Origin: Ilex aquifolium
Lineage: Eukaryota; Streptophyta; Magnoliopsida; Aquifoliales; Aquifoliaceae
Length of the DNA: 64,000 nt
NCBI GenBank assembly: GCA_951799425.1
Contig: OX637403.1
Coordinates: forward strand, 27,778,311-27,842,310
Direction: 5' to 3'
The notes beneath the pieces were generated by a model. It was not told the origin of the DNA, did not search any database, and saw only the letters and a list, made by a program, of their open reading frames with translations. The position numbers were made by a program, and so were the translations under genes. Positions 34,698 to 47,600 of this stretch are shown here, piece by piece. The stretch's first letter is position 1. The number at the start of each line of letters is the position of its first letter.

Positions 34698-34705
34698 CAT
34701 GTCCT

Positions 34706-34937
34706 TAGGGGTGCCAATTGTATCGTGTTCGTGTGACCCACGTGTCGTATTTTTCGTGTCGTGTCATAGTTATTCATGTCGTGTTCGTGTCAAGACTCAT
34801 GAAAAAAAAAATCTATTTAATGTATTTTAAGTATTAAACATTAGCCTAGACCATTTATTATGCATATTTAATAATCATGTCAATTTTATAATCGTTCGTG
34901 TCGGGTTCGTATCAATGGATCAGAGTTGACACCCCTA
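34706..34937. mobile_element. hAT-type MITE (232 bp) with 8-bp duplication CATGTCCT
   Basis: Left tip TAGGGGTGCCAATTG; right tip on the minus strand TAGGGGTGTCAACTC. CATGTCCT is perfectly repeated at 34698-34705 and 34938-34945. The interior carries CGTGTCGTGTC / GTTCGTGTC modules seen in many plant hAT MITEs. Confidence 0.9.
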
Positions 34938-34945
34938 CATGTCCT

Positions 34946-36409
34946 TTTTCGCCTTCCTTATGTTTAATTTGATCCAACTTTAGTGGTAAAACGAGGGGTG
35001 TCAAAATATGTTGCAAAAAGTTAACATAATACAAAATTAGAGGACTTGAGTTTTACTTAAGTTAACCGTATCATAAATGAGTAGACCCGACATGACTCGT
35101 TTATATATCAATTATATACGATTTATACAGAACACCATTCGTTAAACATTAATTAATAAACGAATCAAGTTTGAGTGGAGTACTTTTTGATACAAACTTA
35201 CTAACGTCTAAATATGTCAGTGGACCGAAGCGGGGGCGGGAGGTGTAGTCTCCATCTCAGTACTCGCTTAAAAAAACTTCGTCCATCCCCGGTCCACCTC
35301 CATTAACGGGTATAGTTTTCATCATCATCCCCATCCACTGGTAAATTTCTAATCCCCGCCCCCGTCCCCGCTTCCTCTGTACCCGCCCAAACCCAAGCCC
35401 AAGCTCAAGCCAACATAATTCAAAATTCTAAATAAATACAACATTTTAAATAATTCAATAACATTCTAAATAATCTAACATAATCGAACACAATATAATG
35501 TAGCATAATATATGCCAACATAACAGCCCAAACTGATTTTGCAGCCTACTCATACAATATTTTACTCCTATGATTTATTGATTTTATTGTGTATATAGCC
35601 AATAGAATTGTTTTGACAGTCTCCACGATCAATGTTCAAATTTTTAAACTTACACAATGTCTACTAGCACGGGTTATCGATAAATACATTTAAGTTAAAT
35701 ATAAACACAAAGCAAAGCAGTATATATCGACCGAAGTTCTCACAAAGCAATGACAGATAATACGCATAAGTTTTTTTATTCACTGTATATATCGACCGAA
35801 ATTCTTACAAAATTTTCAATATGAATTTTGCCCCAAATTATCAAAAACCACAAAGCACAGCAGTGTTTTGATCTCTGGATTAGAGTGATAGACTCATCAA
35901 ACCCAAAAACATCACCGCCATGGAGTAACCAAAACAAAACTAAACAAAAAGATAAATATAAGAACAACAATCAGATATTTAAGCAAGAAAATTTCAAAAG
36001 GCGGCCTTAGAGATCTTGGTGGATAGGAATCATCAGATAAGATTTGAGAAAAAACCCATCAAGAGTAGCAAATATTATTCGCTCATCACTGGCACACCAG
36101 ATTCAAATCATACACTTAAATAAATCATAATACACAGACACAAAACATAAATCCTAAATAAAGGAAAAAACAAAATGAAAGAGGAGAGAGATTCAGAGTT
36201 ATGAAGAGAGACGATGAGGCAGACTTACTGCTGTGCTCAGCCGACAGTGGAAATTGAAAAGTGAAGAGAGACGATGGAGAGAACGATGGAGAGAGAGAGA
36301 TGATTGAAAGAGTAAGTTAGGGTCTGGACTAGACTGAGTGGAGGTGGAGGCGGAGTGGCTTATGCTGATATTGGAAGGAGTAAGTTAGGGTTGAGTATAT
36401 ATTTAATTA
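34946..36409. other. Intergenic, repeat-derived
   Basis: No gene seen. Around 35225-35400 a CCCCGTCCCCGC / CGGGGGCGGG motif cluster suggests another old TIR element. GA-rich leader-like sequence lies at 36176-36330, just left of H8. Confidence 0.4.
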
Positions 36410-38574
36410 CTAGCAATTGCCCGTGTCTGAAGGCACGGTGTTACTCGTAAATTAGTTACAAATATTTGTTCATACATAAATGTAAAGTAAAATACAAAAT
36501 TGTAGTAAACGACGAAAAAAATGAGTCTGCTAATATTTTTATAACATCAACCTACATGCATAAAATAAATTTTAAGCAAATAATGCCAAATTCAAAACAA
36601 AACTCACCTTACACCTTGAACAAAATAAAATATTGAGCAAAACTCAATGAACAATGCCAAGTCTTAATATCAAACCATATCACCAATGCCAAAAAATTAA
36701 ATCTTATATTAAAATTCAAAACAAAACGCACCTTGCACCTAAACAGAATACACACTTTAGCAACACCAAACCACCCCAATGCATTGAATTTTCAGTGGCA
36801 ATAATCCAATTCGTCAAACTCTTGAACCCAAATTACAGAAAACTTGTCCACCAAAAATTAATATTGTTATAAACAAAAGGAATGATATAATATCAACAGA
36901 TGAAAGATAGGTAAATTGACTATAGTCAACAAAAATTAGCTTATAATTATCTCAATCGCAACAAAAACTCACAACAAAACTTCAGCATGATTTTTTAAAT
37001 AGGGAAAACATTGCAATAACACCCCAGTATTGTTTGCTCACAACTACATGTATGTGTGGTTTGAGTGGGCATGGTAATCATCAAAACAGGAAAAAAAAAA
37101 AAATAATAACATGTTTGTTAATAATATGGGCCAAAACACGTCTCCCCAACTAAAAAGACATCATCTCAAAAATAGAAAAAAAAAAATAGTAGAACAACCA
37201 AAAAAGATACAACATCAAAAACTAACTCAGCAATCTCGGAACACCCATACTTGCAGTACCCATAGATACAATATCATAGAAAAATATAACACCCAAGACA
37301 ATTTTTGTGTAGACCGATAGAGAGAGGGGGAGACGTTGGGGGGAGCAGCAAGCTGGTGGGAAAGAAGGCATACCTGGGGAGAAGAAGGCAGCAACGACTG
37401 AAGGGAGAGAGACCCAAGCAGGCAGGGAGGGAGACCATGCAAAGCGGCTGAAAGGTTCTTGACTCTGATTTTGGGAAGCCATTAGGGCATAAATTGGGTG
37501 GGTTTTTTTTCTGAATTTTGCATCAAGTTTGGAAAGCTAATTTTAGGGGATTTTGAGTATGATTTTGGGAAGCTATTAGTCAATGAATTTTGGATCTTGA
37601 GTATAATTTTAGGGGATCTTAAGTATCAACGGCCAAGACGGCAGTGTTTGGGCCCAGAGCTCCACCTTTCCTCAGGTTTTTTCGTTGGAAACGATTTGAT
37701 TTTTGATTTGTAGAAGCAAAATATTTAATTGATTTGATGATGAGCTTCGGATCTGATCGGCGGAGTAGATTGGGATTTTGATTGATTCAGTAATTGATTC
37801 GATTTGATTTGAAGTTGTTTCTTGGATTGAATTTGATTTGTAGATTCTTGCTTTGATTTTTTTTTTGATGATTTACAGCTTCAATGAATTACGCAATTCT
37901 TATGTGATCTGAGTTGATTTATGAAATTATTTGTGTATTTATTTGTTGAATATATGAACGACTAAGGGATTATTTTGTATTTGCATAAGCTGCAGCTACT
38001 ATCATTCTTTACAGTGTGATGATGATATGTGCATTTATGCGCTTTGGATGTTTAAATTGGTTAAATTGCTCTAAAGTTCTTTTCCCTTTTTTTAGATATA
38101 CATAATACGTGTGATTATTTTCATACCTAGATATTGTAGAATATGGTATTACTGAGTTAGTTTTTGATATTGTATCTTTTTTGGCTGTTCTATTGTTTTT
38201 TTTTTTTTTTTCTATTTTTGAGATGATGTCTTTTTTAGGCAATGAATTTTGGATCTTGAGCTATTAGGCAACGAAAAAACTGAGAAATAAATTAGGCAAT
38301 GAATTTCGGAGAGAGAGGGAGAGACCGAATATATTAGAAAAATTAGGCTGGGTAGTTAATGAAACTTAAAATTTTAGACAATCAATTTCAAAAAATAAAT
38401 TTTTTAATTGATTGCGGTAAATGTGATACGTCGGATCGAAACGATCTGAGACGTCAATAGCTAGAGACAATTTAGGATAACGTCATCCGTTGGATGATGA
38501 CTTTTTTGGTGACGAAACGATCTGAACCACTCTTTGTTTTCAAAATTCAAATTCGTTCTACTTTATTATATAGA
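36410..38574 (-). mobile_element. Helitron-like element H8 (2.2 kb) with cargo
   Basis: 3' tip ACTAG at 36409-36413, then CAATTGCC and the palindrome CGTGTCTGAAGGCACGG. The 5' end has GATCTGAACCACTCTTTG and CTACTTTATTATATAGA ending at 38574, followed by T. No RepHel. The middle has leader-like GA-rich sequence and an 86-codon minus frame (37222-37482) with no recognised domain. A phrase beginning CAATGAATTTTGGATC is duplicated at about 37583 and 38239. Confidence 0.7.
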
Positions 38575-38578
38575 TATA

Positions 38579-38640
38579 CTAGCAATTTTCCATACCTGAA
38601 GGCACTATATAAAACAAAAAATTACAAACAACTACCTATG
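38579..38640 (-). mobile_element. Helitron-like 3' terminus H9
   Basis: ACTAG at 38578-38582, four bases after H8 ends, followed by CAATTTTCCATACCTGAAGGCAC. The palindrome is partly eroded and no matching 5' end was found. Confidence 0.5.
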
Positions 38641-39942
38641 CGCACGATAGCGCTATATAGCACAAAACAAAATTCAAAAGATAGAAAATTTCGTTGATCC
38701 AAATAATATAGATATTATAATTTGTTTCAAATACAAACCTGGCGTACAATTAAAAGAAACTAAAATTCAATTCGTTGGCCAAGCACAACATTCTGAATTC
38801 TACCTTCTGAAAAGAAAGAGTAAATGCATATACCTACCATTTGAAGTTGTTCAGCCACAAAATGGTTCACTTCCTCAAAGCTATAATTTATAGTATTGTA
38901 TTCTCGTCCTGGCAATAAGAAGTTCATATGTACTACACTTTACAATCCCAAATAGTAATAGAGTTTTCAGAGGTAATATTATAACCATAGGACACATATC
39001 AATACCTAAATTTTTGAAACTTTACATTGTCTTTATTATTAAAATCTCAGCCCAAATTAAGGTTCCTCAACAAATTTCCAGAACTTCCACTCCATTGGAT
39101 GCCCAAATTCCACTTGTACTCATGACAACCATCTTATATTTACCTTCTTAGACCAACCATATAATACCATCAAAACTATACACAGCCAATTATAAGACAT
39201 TTAATCACCTACATTTTCATCCACTTCAATACCTGGACAATAGTCAAGCAAAGTAAAAACTATTAAGATAAACTCAATTCACTTCAAATTGAACCTAATT
39301 ATAGTAGAAATATATATATTTGTAAAAAAATGAGAGAATTAAACCTTTTTTTAAAGCTTAAACCTCCAAAAGGCGAGGATCGGTTTATTTATTAAAAATA
39401 TAAAGAGGGGGAGGACTTATGACCTTACAAACTTTAATAAATAAAATAAGACCAAAGTTGCTTATTTGCATGGAAATCAAAATTTCCAAGCGTAGGAAAA
39501 TTGGTTCCTCCATTCTCGAAAACTTTGTGTGATTTTATTTGTCACATCCTTAAACTATTGTAAAACTTAAGGTTCTCCAAAAATTTTGAGATTGCACTCT
39601 ATTAATTCCCATAAATTTGACCATCTAGTTACATTTTCAACAGAACTCAACTGCCAAAAAATCATCTCCAATCGATAATGAATGGCAAACTTTCATATGT
39701 GTCGTATCTTTGAAAAAATTCTCCCCTAAAACACCAAAACTGAGTTAAAATTTTATAACTCTTGAGCATTTTAATTTGCAATCCAATGTATTAACCACAT
39801 GTAGTTAAGGAAACAGTACGCAATGGTAAGTATCCGATGTATAGTTCACAACATTAAAAGAATAGATCAAACAACATCCTACTTGGACATTATTATCAAT
39901 TCAAGGAGATGTCCCTTTAAATGTTCTAATCAATATAGAACA
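38641..39942. other. Probable Helitron interior, no gene seen
   Basis: AT-rich, with no 5' terminus and no supported coding sequence. Confidence 0.35.
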
Positions 39943-40000
39943 ATAGCAATTACCCATGTCTGAAGGCACTGCGTAACAAACAAACAAAAAATGCAAGTGA
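39943..40000 (-). mobile_element. Helitron-like 3' terminus H10
   Basis: ATAGCAATTACCCATG then TCTGAAGGCACTGCG, the same layout as H8 with a CTAT tip on the minus strand. No partner 5' end identified. Confidence 0.5.
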
Positions 40001-41234
40001 AAGCACCCATAACATAAAATATCGTAAATCAATACGGATCCACTATTTTTTATTTTTATTTTAAAAAAATTCAACAGCACTTCTTCAAATTTCCTCGTAG
40101 TGAATAACAATTACAAAGCCCAAACTATTTATTCACAATATCTACCAAATCAAGTTCAAGTATAACATAAACTACACATTAGTAACATCCCAATTAAGAA
40201 AGACTTTGAGATCAACTTTGGCAATTCATATAAAGAAAAGTTTAGTTCCAAATTCAGAGATATTAACCAAAAATTAAATGAGAGTAAAGATGATAATTGG
40301 ATCTTTAAAAGAGGGTGAAATCTCACCATTAAAGATTTGGGTAAGGATTTGAATCTCCCTTAATTTGGTATAAATTTGAGTAAGGGTTTGAGCAAATTTT
40401 TTAGATTTTTTTATTCAAATTTAAATTTGAATCTAAGTTTGAGTCAGAGTTGGAGATGCCTAATAGAACAGGAAATGAGAGAAGAAATGAAATAAAAGAA
40501 TTGATAAAAAGGTTGGAGAGAAAGGAAGTCAGCGGGAGGGAGAGAAGAGGAAGTGAGAAAATGACAGAGAGTAAGGTTTAATTGGGGGAAAGTATAATTT
40601 TTTTCAAAGGAAATGCGGGTGGGCTGGGCTGGGCTTAACAAGCGAGCTCTTGGACCGGGTTTTAACGGATTTTTTCGGGTGGACTATTGGAATTTGAAAT
40701 TTGAAATTTTGAAATAAGTCTCTAAATTTGAAATTTTGAAATAAGTTTCCAAATGTCGGAATTTGAAATTTTAAAAATTTAGATACTATAAATAATGTAT
40801 TATTTTATTTTCCATGTATTAAGCATACAAATTTTAAACGATAGAGTAATGTAAATGATAGATAAGTGAGTAGGTGTCAACCTAGTTGAGATGTATTCAT
40901 TCTATTGGATGTAGTTCATCCTCTAATCAAAAAAAAAATTATACATTATTTTATTTTTATCCATTTTAACTCTATTTTTTATTCACAAATATAATTTACA
41001 CAAATATTAAGTTACAAAAATATTCATTATTTTTAAATGAAATTATATATAAAAAAATTCGCGAGTAAGCCCGCCCAAAAGGCCCGCGGGGTTGGGTTGC
41101 GGGTAACTTAACCTTGCCCAAAGTCCGACCCAACCCACCCGATAACTTACTTGGATAAGGACTTAAACCTATACTATCCAACTCAACCCAACCCGGAAAA
41201 ATTTTCTCCCGGCCCGGGCCATCGACACCCCTAG
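40001..41234. other. Intergenic with decayed hAT-type repeat
   Basis: No gene seen. At 41063-41234 CCCGCCCAAAAGGCCCGCGGG ... GGCCATCGACACCCCTA ends in a hAT-MITE-like right tip (minus strand TAGGGGTGTCGATGG). No left tip or 8-bp duplication was found. Confidence 0.45.
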
Positions 41235-41274
41235 TTCAGATTCAGCTTCATAGACCTTTGAACAGTACGCAGAG

Positions 41275-41832
41275 ATGGCAGACAGAGACGAAGGAGCCAA
41301 ACGAACCCTAATCTTCGTCTATGGAACCCTCAAACGAGGCTTCCCAAACCACTACCTAATTCAAGACCAACTCACATCAAACGACGCCCTTTACCTGGGT
41401 TCTTACATCACTGTTCATCAATTCCCCCTAGTCTGTGGACCCTACGGCACCCCCTTCCTCCTCAACCTTCCCCAATCCGATTGCCACCACCGCGTCCACG
41501 GCGAGCTCTACGCTGTATCCTCCCTGGGCCTGGAAGTTCTCGACGAGCTCGAAGGCACGAGTCTTGGCCACTACGAGAGATTGCCGATCCAGGTTTGTGG
41601 CGGAAGTGGGAGTGAGGGTGGTGGTGAGGTGGTGGAGACAGAGGCGTATTATGGGCATCGTAGTTTTGCGGAGGGGATGTGGGAAAAGAATGGAAGAGTT
41701 GGGTTTGGTGTGTATACAGAGGATATGGGGAGGAAGTACGTGAAGAGGGAAGATAGGCCTAAGGGTCGGAGTTTTCTTGAGGCAATCCGATCCTTTTGTT
41801 CGTCTGATTCGATTGAAGTTTTGGGAATTTGA
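41275..41832 (+). CDS. Gamma-glutamylcyclotransferase/AIG2-like family protein
   Basis: Single-exon gene for 185 residues, the usual length for plant GGCT-fold proteins of the gamma-glutamylaminecyclotransferase subgroup. Landmarks: FVYGTLKRG at residues 14-22 (substrate-binding loop of the fold), LYLGSYITV, GPYGTPFLLN, HGELYAV at 75-81 and VLDELEGTSLGHYERL at 88-103, whose DELEG supplies the expected catalytic acid. A WEKNGRVGFGVYT strand and a basic C-terminal tail follow. Family members release 5-oxoproline from gamma-glutamyl compounds; the substrate of this copy cannot be read from sequence. It is predicted to be cytosolic, without signal peptide or membrane segment. The ATG at 41275 has good context (GCAGAGATGGCAG) and no earlier in-frame start. 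Codons are GC-richer than the surroundings. Complete and uninterrupted. Confidence 0.9.
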   Translation: MADRDEGAKRTLIFVYGTLKRGFPNHYLIQDQLTSNDALYLGSYITVHQFPLVCGPYGTPFLLNLPQSDCHHRVHGELYAVSSLGLEVLDELEGTSLGHYERLPIQVCGGSGSEGGGEVVETEAYYGHRSFAEGMWEKNGRVGFGVYTEDMGRKYVKREDRPKGRSFLEAIRSFCSSDSIEVLGI

Positions 41833-43227
41833 TCTGAAACCTGCTAAATTTATCTCAAATTAGGGTTTATTCATCAACTCAAGCTGTTAATAATTCAAGG
41901 CTAACCAAGTTAGTAGGAGACCCACTTCAGAACAATGGGGGTCTATGCTGCTTTTGCATTAGAAGGTTAGTCTTACTCTCCAAGAGGCCCGAATATCAAT
42001 AAACTAAATTAGCTGGTAAATTGGTACATTTGCTGTATTGGTTATGTCTTTGCTTTGATTAATTCTTATTATGCTTTAGATATAACTGATTAGTTCTTCT
42101 GAAAATTTGTATTCTGTTTGTTGAATACGAATCAATTTTTTTAGAAATGTAAGTGGGATTGTGATTGATATGGCACATAGGGAATCCTTCAAGGGCCTAC
42201 TATCTTCTTTATTGGTCACTTCCTGCATTTGTATTGCTTGTTGGACTTGGGCCTAGGTTTAACCAGTCAGAAGATTTGATCTCTCAATCAAAATCTACGA
42301 CATTATTGTGTGGTAACACAACAATCCTTACCTACCGCAGGAAAAAAACAGGACAATCCTTACCCGAGATCCTGTGCCATTTTATCTTGGATTCCCCTTT
42401 TGTTGGCTTGACAGATGAGCTTTGTGGTTAACACCAATTAATTGACCAAAGTCTTTATCCACATGCTTATCTTGTTAGCAACATTGAGGTTCCACTTGCT
42501 TTGTGCACCACTTCTTTTGGCAAGGGCTAAGTTACCTGCAGAATTACGCGCTACAGCCTGATATGTCGGGAAACCCTACAATCCATTGTTAGCTTTACCC
42601 CTTGTATAGTTGATCTTGATTGAAAAAAGCATTGAGCATACTTCATCTCCTTCACCGCATAAAACTAAGCATGCCAATCCATGGCACGAGGTGAATTAAA
42701 TCCATGCAAAATTGCAATTATTGATTTTGTGACACCTTAATCGTTTATACCTGACCAGGCAGTATATTGCTCCTCATAGTGCATGACCAATTCTGGTACC
42801 AGGCTTGGCCTTTGACTTGGAGAGCACCACAACTGGAAGGCCCAGATGAGTTTTGGACACAATCCTAGACACTCCATTCAATGCCTAAGTTGCACAAACC
42901 ATTCTTAGTTCCAGTATGAGCAATTTGGAAACTAAATGCTTGCGGAGTGAGAAAACTCTAATGCTGCCTTATGATCTGAAACAATTGCGATTGCATGCAT
43001 CATAGGAGCTTCTACTAGCTCTTTATTTAAACAGCATAGGTATATGGATAGTATGGATTCCATTATGAACAGAGTTGCTATAATAGACTCACTTGACATA
43101 GCTACCTTCCACTGGAACCTACTCACATGACACAAACACACATGACACTACTCTCTAGGGCCACCCAACAACATGATATTGCAACCATTATAGTTAACTG
43201 CATTCTCCATTTCTGAAAATCCACTTG
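41833..43227. other. 3' flank of the GGCT gene and intergenic
   Basis: No further gene seen. The 88-codon frame at 42165-42431 has no recognised domain. Sequence at 42480-43200 is less AT-rich and may be an old retroelement, but no motif was clear enough to call. Confidence 0.4.
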
Positions 43228-43960
43228 TCACACGCATGCTATCTTCACTGAATTAATCTCATCAATCACACACATGCAACCTTCACCACATTCAAAAAAG
43301 TTATTGCCTGCCTCTGGTCCCTCGGTCTTGGAGATGACACATTTCCACCCTTCACCACACTTGCAAAATACCTTGCCACCGGAGCTCTCCAGAGTTTGTT
43401 CCAAATTTGAGACCTGACTCACAGATGCATCACTAAAGAAAAAGGGGGCATTAGTGCAAAAGCCTTATTAGATGCACCTATTTGTTCTTCTAATGCACAA
43501 CCAAGAAGTGCATGAGTTATGAGGCAGCATAAATTAGTGCCAAAGAAGGTGTGTGTAATCGGAAGTAAAAACAGTGGCCATAGTGGCTTAAAATTATCTT
43601 TCTAGAAAAAATATCATTCTTGCATGCAATGCTTGGTTTTTGAGCGTATTATGTTATTATACTTGTTTTTTAGTTATATTTTGCCAGTGCAGAGAAAAGG
43701 GAGGGGGGGACACAGATGAAAACCTCAGCAAACAAATGGCTTCTCCTACTGCTATGTAAATCTCAAGTTGATCAAACTCAGACAAACTATGTGAATCTCA
43801 AGTTGATCAAACGTATTCTTAGAGGTTTTAGAACATACGTGACACAGGTGCAACTGCCACCACATTTGGAGAAGGGCTTGCCAGCTTGAGATGCATCAGT
43901 CTTGGTGATGGTGCATGTCCATCCTTCACCACACTTACAGAATGCCTTGCCCTCTTCCAT
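43228..43960 (-). CDS. Two-exon gene for a small protein with two Cys-rich repeats
   Basis: Exon 1 is 43960-43839 (ATG in GTAACAATGGAAG) and exon 2 is 43432-43228 (TGA). The 406-bp intron has GTATGT at the donor and TTCTTTAG at the acceptor, and the join keeps frame (phase 2) to give 108 residues. The protein is two copies of a 35-residue unit: AFCKCGEGWTCTITKTD ... KCGGSCTCV (residues about 6-40) and VFCKCGEGWKCVISKTEG ... CGEGCMCV (about 61-95), joined by a Ser/Glu-rich linker that begins exon 2. Each unit has paired CxC or CxCG motifs, as in metallothionein-like metal binders, so metal binding is a reasonable guess. No signal peptide. I cannot name the family. Exon 1 is too short to be found by ORF length alone. 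The upstream region on its strand carries poly(C/G) runs. Confidence 0.65.
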
Positions 43961-44423
43961 TGTTACGGTCCTGCTCAGATAAGAGGCATCAGTGTTGTAG
44001 AGCGTTTATGGCTGAAATGGTCCAAACTCCTTAACTAGATGATTGTCAAAAGAACATAATATAGTAGTGTCAATCAACTCATGTCGTGTTGTATTCTGGT
44101 ACGTTATTTTGGATTTATGTCGAATACTAGTCAACTTACGGTCCCTAAGTCAATCAGTTTAAGAAATCTTATCAGATTATATTGACACTATTGCAAACCG
44201 GATTATTTTGTGTTTATGTGACATCCATAACTGATGAATCAATCTAGCACCAGTACTTCAATTTCTCTAAACCAAATTCAACCATTGGCCTCATATAAAC
44301 CAAAAACTACTTGATCTAACTGCTTCCAACAAAATTTAGGTTGTTTCCATTATTCATGTGGCCTCAGCATAGTTATCTTTCACTGATCATCTTGTTCCAA
44401 AAGTTGTTAAGTTACAATTTACA

Positions 44424-44449
44424 CCCCCCCCCCCCCCCCCCCCCCCCCC
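44424..44449 (+). repeat. Poly(C) tract, 26 nt
   Basis: Uninterrupted run of 26 C. Runs of this kind are uncommon in AT-rich plant DNA. The complementary strand is poly(G), upstream of the Cys-rich gene on that gene's coding strand. Confidence 0.85.
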
Positions 44450-44582
44450 TTTGTTTTGAGTATGAATTTCCAAACAATACTTACTTTTATCATATAAGGT
44501 TTCCTTTTCACTACGTTTCATCTTTTATTGATTTACCACAAGTTCTCCCACTTTTGCTCATATATCTGTTCCTCACAATGAA

Positions 44583-44615
<33 letters not shown>

Positions 44616-44692
44616 CGCACAATCGTGTCCAGGTATGATTCTCGCTATAAAAGTATGTAAGCTCTCTCTTCCCCCCCCCCCCCCCCCCCCCC
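44583..44692 (+). repeat. CT microsatellite followed by a 22-nt poly(C) tract
   Basis: A (CT)n run at about 44583-44608 with CACACACGCAC after it, and a pure C run at 44671-44692 flanked by CTCTCTCTT and TTTTTCTCTC. Confidence 0.85.
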
Positions 44693-47600
44693 TTTTTCTC
44701 TCTCTCTATGTATTTATATCCTGAGCTAAAAATGAAATTTAAACAATTGGTTTTCTTATTGTTGGTTTTGTTAAGGTTACATCTAAAAACAAGAATGCAT
44801 CATTAACTTAAAGTAAAAGCAATGGAACCTGAAAGATTGCTGGCCTGTGCTTGGAGCCTCCATTTTCCTGGAATATTTTGGTTTGATTTCTGGTGTTTCA
44901 AGTCCTCTGATGTATGATTTTTTTAATGAAAGGCACTGATTTTCTTTTGGGCATGCTGTCTCTTGTCCTGAAGCTATGTAAAGTTAAAAGTAACCACATT
45001 ATTGATCAAGTTGAGTGGTTGAACCGAAAGTCTGGGTACTTAATTTGGATCAGATAAGTATTGGAAATGTGTGGCTTTCACAGATTTATTTTGTCTTCGT
45101 CCTTTATCTTGTCTCTTATCAGTTTTAGGACATGGGCCAATATCCAAGTCTCTGAACCGGGTCTAGGAATCTTCAAGCCCAACCCATGCATTAGTTCTTC
45201 TTTTTAATCAATCAAAACTCCTTGTCAAACTGTAGGACTTCCAAAACATACGGCTTTCTGGATGTAAATGTTATATTTGTATAAATGGATCTTTTATATA
45301 TATATATATATCGTATAATGAAATACTACATGGGTGGATATATAAGAATCCAAATCTGTCGAATCACTCATGTTATGATCTTTTATATCTTAGGTCTTCT
45401 CGTTCCGTCATTTGACTTATGTTCTTCGTGTAGCATTCAAACCGAATGACTCTATGAAATTACGTCGATACTTCCACATATTATGGGTAACGTGTGAGAC
45501 ATCTTTATTTTTCTCCCAGAAATCTTTAGAATTACTATAGCTTAGCTATCAATTTGCCTTTGACCATCAAATGAAATGTGAATAATCCATCCTCCTTTTT
45601 TTGACAGAAGGGGCATTTTTGGTTCTGTCAGTGCTTGAAACAATTTTGTCTTTTCCATGTTACCATATCTATAGAGTCAATAATTTTATATGAGGAATTA
45701 CTGAACTCAAGCATTTGGTGTCGTAACTCTTCAGTTTTCTGTTGAGGTATATCATGTATAGGTACTGAAATTGGATCAGGAATCTTCAAGCCCAACTCAT
45801 GCATCATTATATTTTCCTTACATTTTTATTTTATACCTTCTTCTTTCGCAAAGGTCAGTGATTACTGCTAATCCTTCTACATGGGAGTCGAAGCAGTCGA
45901 TATTGGGCCAGCAATAGTCATATTCAGTACTAAATTATGTCACTTGTACCCAATTTTGAGATTTAATGTATGGAAAATGGTTATTGGATTGAGAATGTAC
46001 TTCATTAAATGTTGGGATGGACGACTACTACTTCAATGGTCATAATTCTTTTAAGTCTCCACATTAAGTTCATAAACTAGGTCTCAATAACATTACCCTT
46101 CAGAGTTTTACTCTGTCCCTTGTGTTGCTACATTGGATCCCATGTCTCTCCTAATGAGGGTGGACATGGGCTGGTTGGGTTAGGGATGTGCTAACCAGAC
46201 TTAGTTCTGGAAGCCACATAGCTGGCATTAGGTGGTCTTAGCCGTTTGATGGGCCTAAAAACTCTGTCTTCGTCTAACCCAAATTTAGTGTTAGTTTCCA
46301 AAAACAGTTGTTGGCAGGCTGCCCAATTTTCGGTTACCAATATGAACAGTTCCTGGGAGGCTTTTCTATGAACACCTCACTACTGAATGAATGATGAACT
46401 TTACCAGCTTTTGCCTTCGACTCGACTAGGAGATAACACACGATCAAACTTGGTCCTTACCTAAACCGCTTGAATTGAATTCATATCTCCTTCATCTGGT
46501 CAAGAAGAGAGAAAACTCCTCCTTCCTCTGGCTCTGGAATGAAAGAATTGGGTCAACATCAACCCCCGGGTTCTTTCCCCAACTACAAGAAAAGAAAGCT
46601 TTGCTTGCTTTTTAATTTTGATTGGCATTTTAAACAGTAACTATTTCATAGGCTCGATTCAGTTTCATCCTATAGCTTCTTAGTAATGACGTCAATCAAT
46701 GGCTGACTGAAGATTTTGCTTCGCTGGGTGCCATTTTATTTGACATAATGAGTTATAGAATTTTTTACACTTTTCTTGTGTTATATGTGCTTACATAACC
46801 GACAATAACGTAGCATATTATTTATCTAGACATAGCTTGTTTTCCTAGTAGTCGTGCAGATCAAGTGGGAGGCTGGAAGTAGGTATCTATCACTATGGAT
46901 GATGGTCAAGTGCTACAGATAAATCAGAACGATTTGGTTGATATGATATTCGGCGTTCTATTGATCTAATCATTCACACCCATTTGATTGACAGTGTGTT
47001 CAGTATTTATTGGAACTCACAATTAAACCAATGATCGTGATGTATCAAATCAATTAATTTGGTCGGAATAACATTATTGTAGAAAATTTTATGAGGACGT
47101 CAGAGATGATGCAGTGGGAGAAGAATTTTGATTGTCGAAGGTACAAAGCGTGGAGGAGAAAAGGATCCACTAGCCAAGCAAAAAGAAATGGAGTTGCCCC
47201 ACCCTAGGGTAGAGAAGGTGGTGGTCTACCATGTGATTAGCCGCAACCTAACTTCACACTAAGTTTTGGAGTTGGTATAAAAAATCGAAAGTTACAACTC
47301 ATTATTTTTTGAAAGAAAAAAAAAAAAACTTATTTGATAATCCATTCAATCCCAACTCTTCCATCTGATATAGATCTCTCTTGCATGAAATCTAATTTAG
47401 ATTGATCACCATATATATTCATGGAAATAATTAGTTGAGTCTCAAACTCAAAATTTTTGATTTGCAGATCTTTAATTAATAGTATAACTTGACTTCGTTT
47501 GGTTGTAACTTTTTCCATTATGATATGAAATTTTTTTCGCCCGGGATTTCCCACTAAATTATAATGGAAAATCAGCTTCCTATAATTTTTTTTTTCCACT

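Noticed and set aside
41063-41234. Complete hAT MITE upstream of the GGCT gene
   Set aside because: The right tip is good, but no left tip or 8-bp duplication could be found, so only a decayed remnant is reported.
42165-42431. 88-codon ORF downstream of the GGCT gene
   Set aside because: No recognisable motif, no start context, and ordinary flank composition; likely chance.
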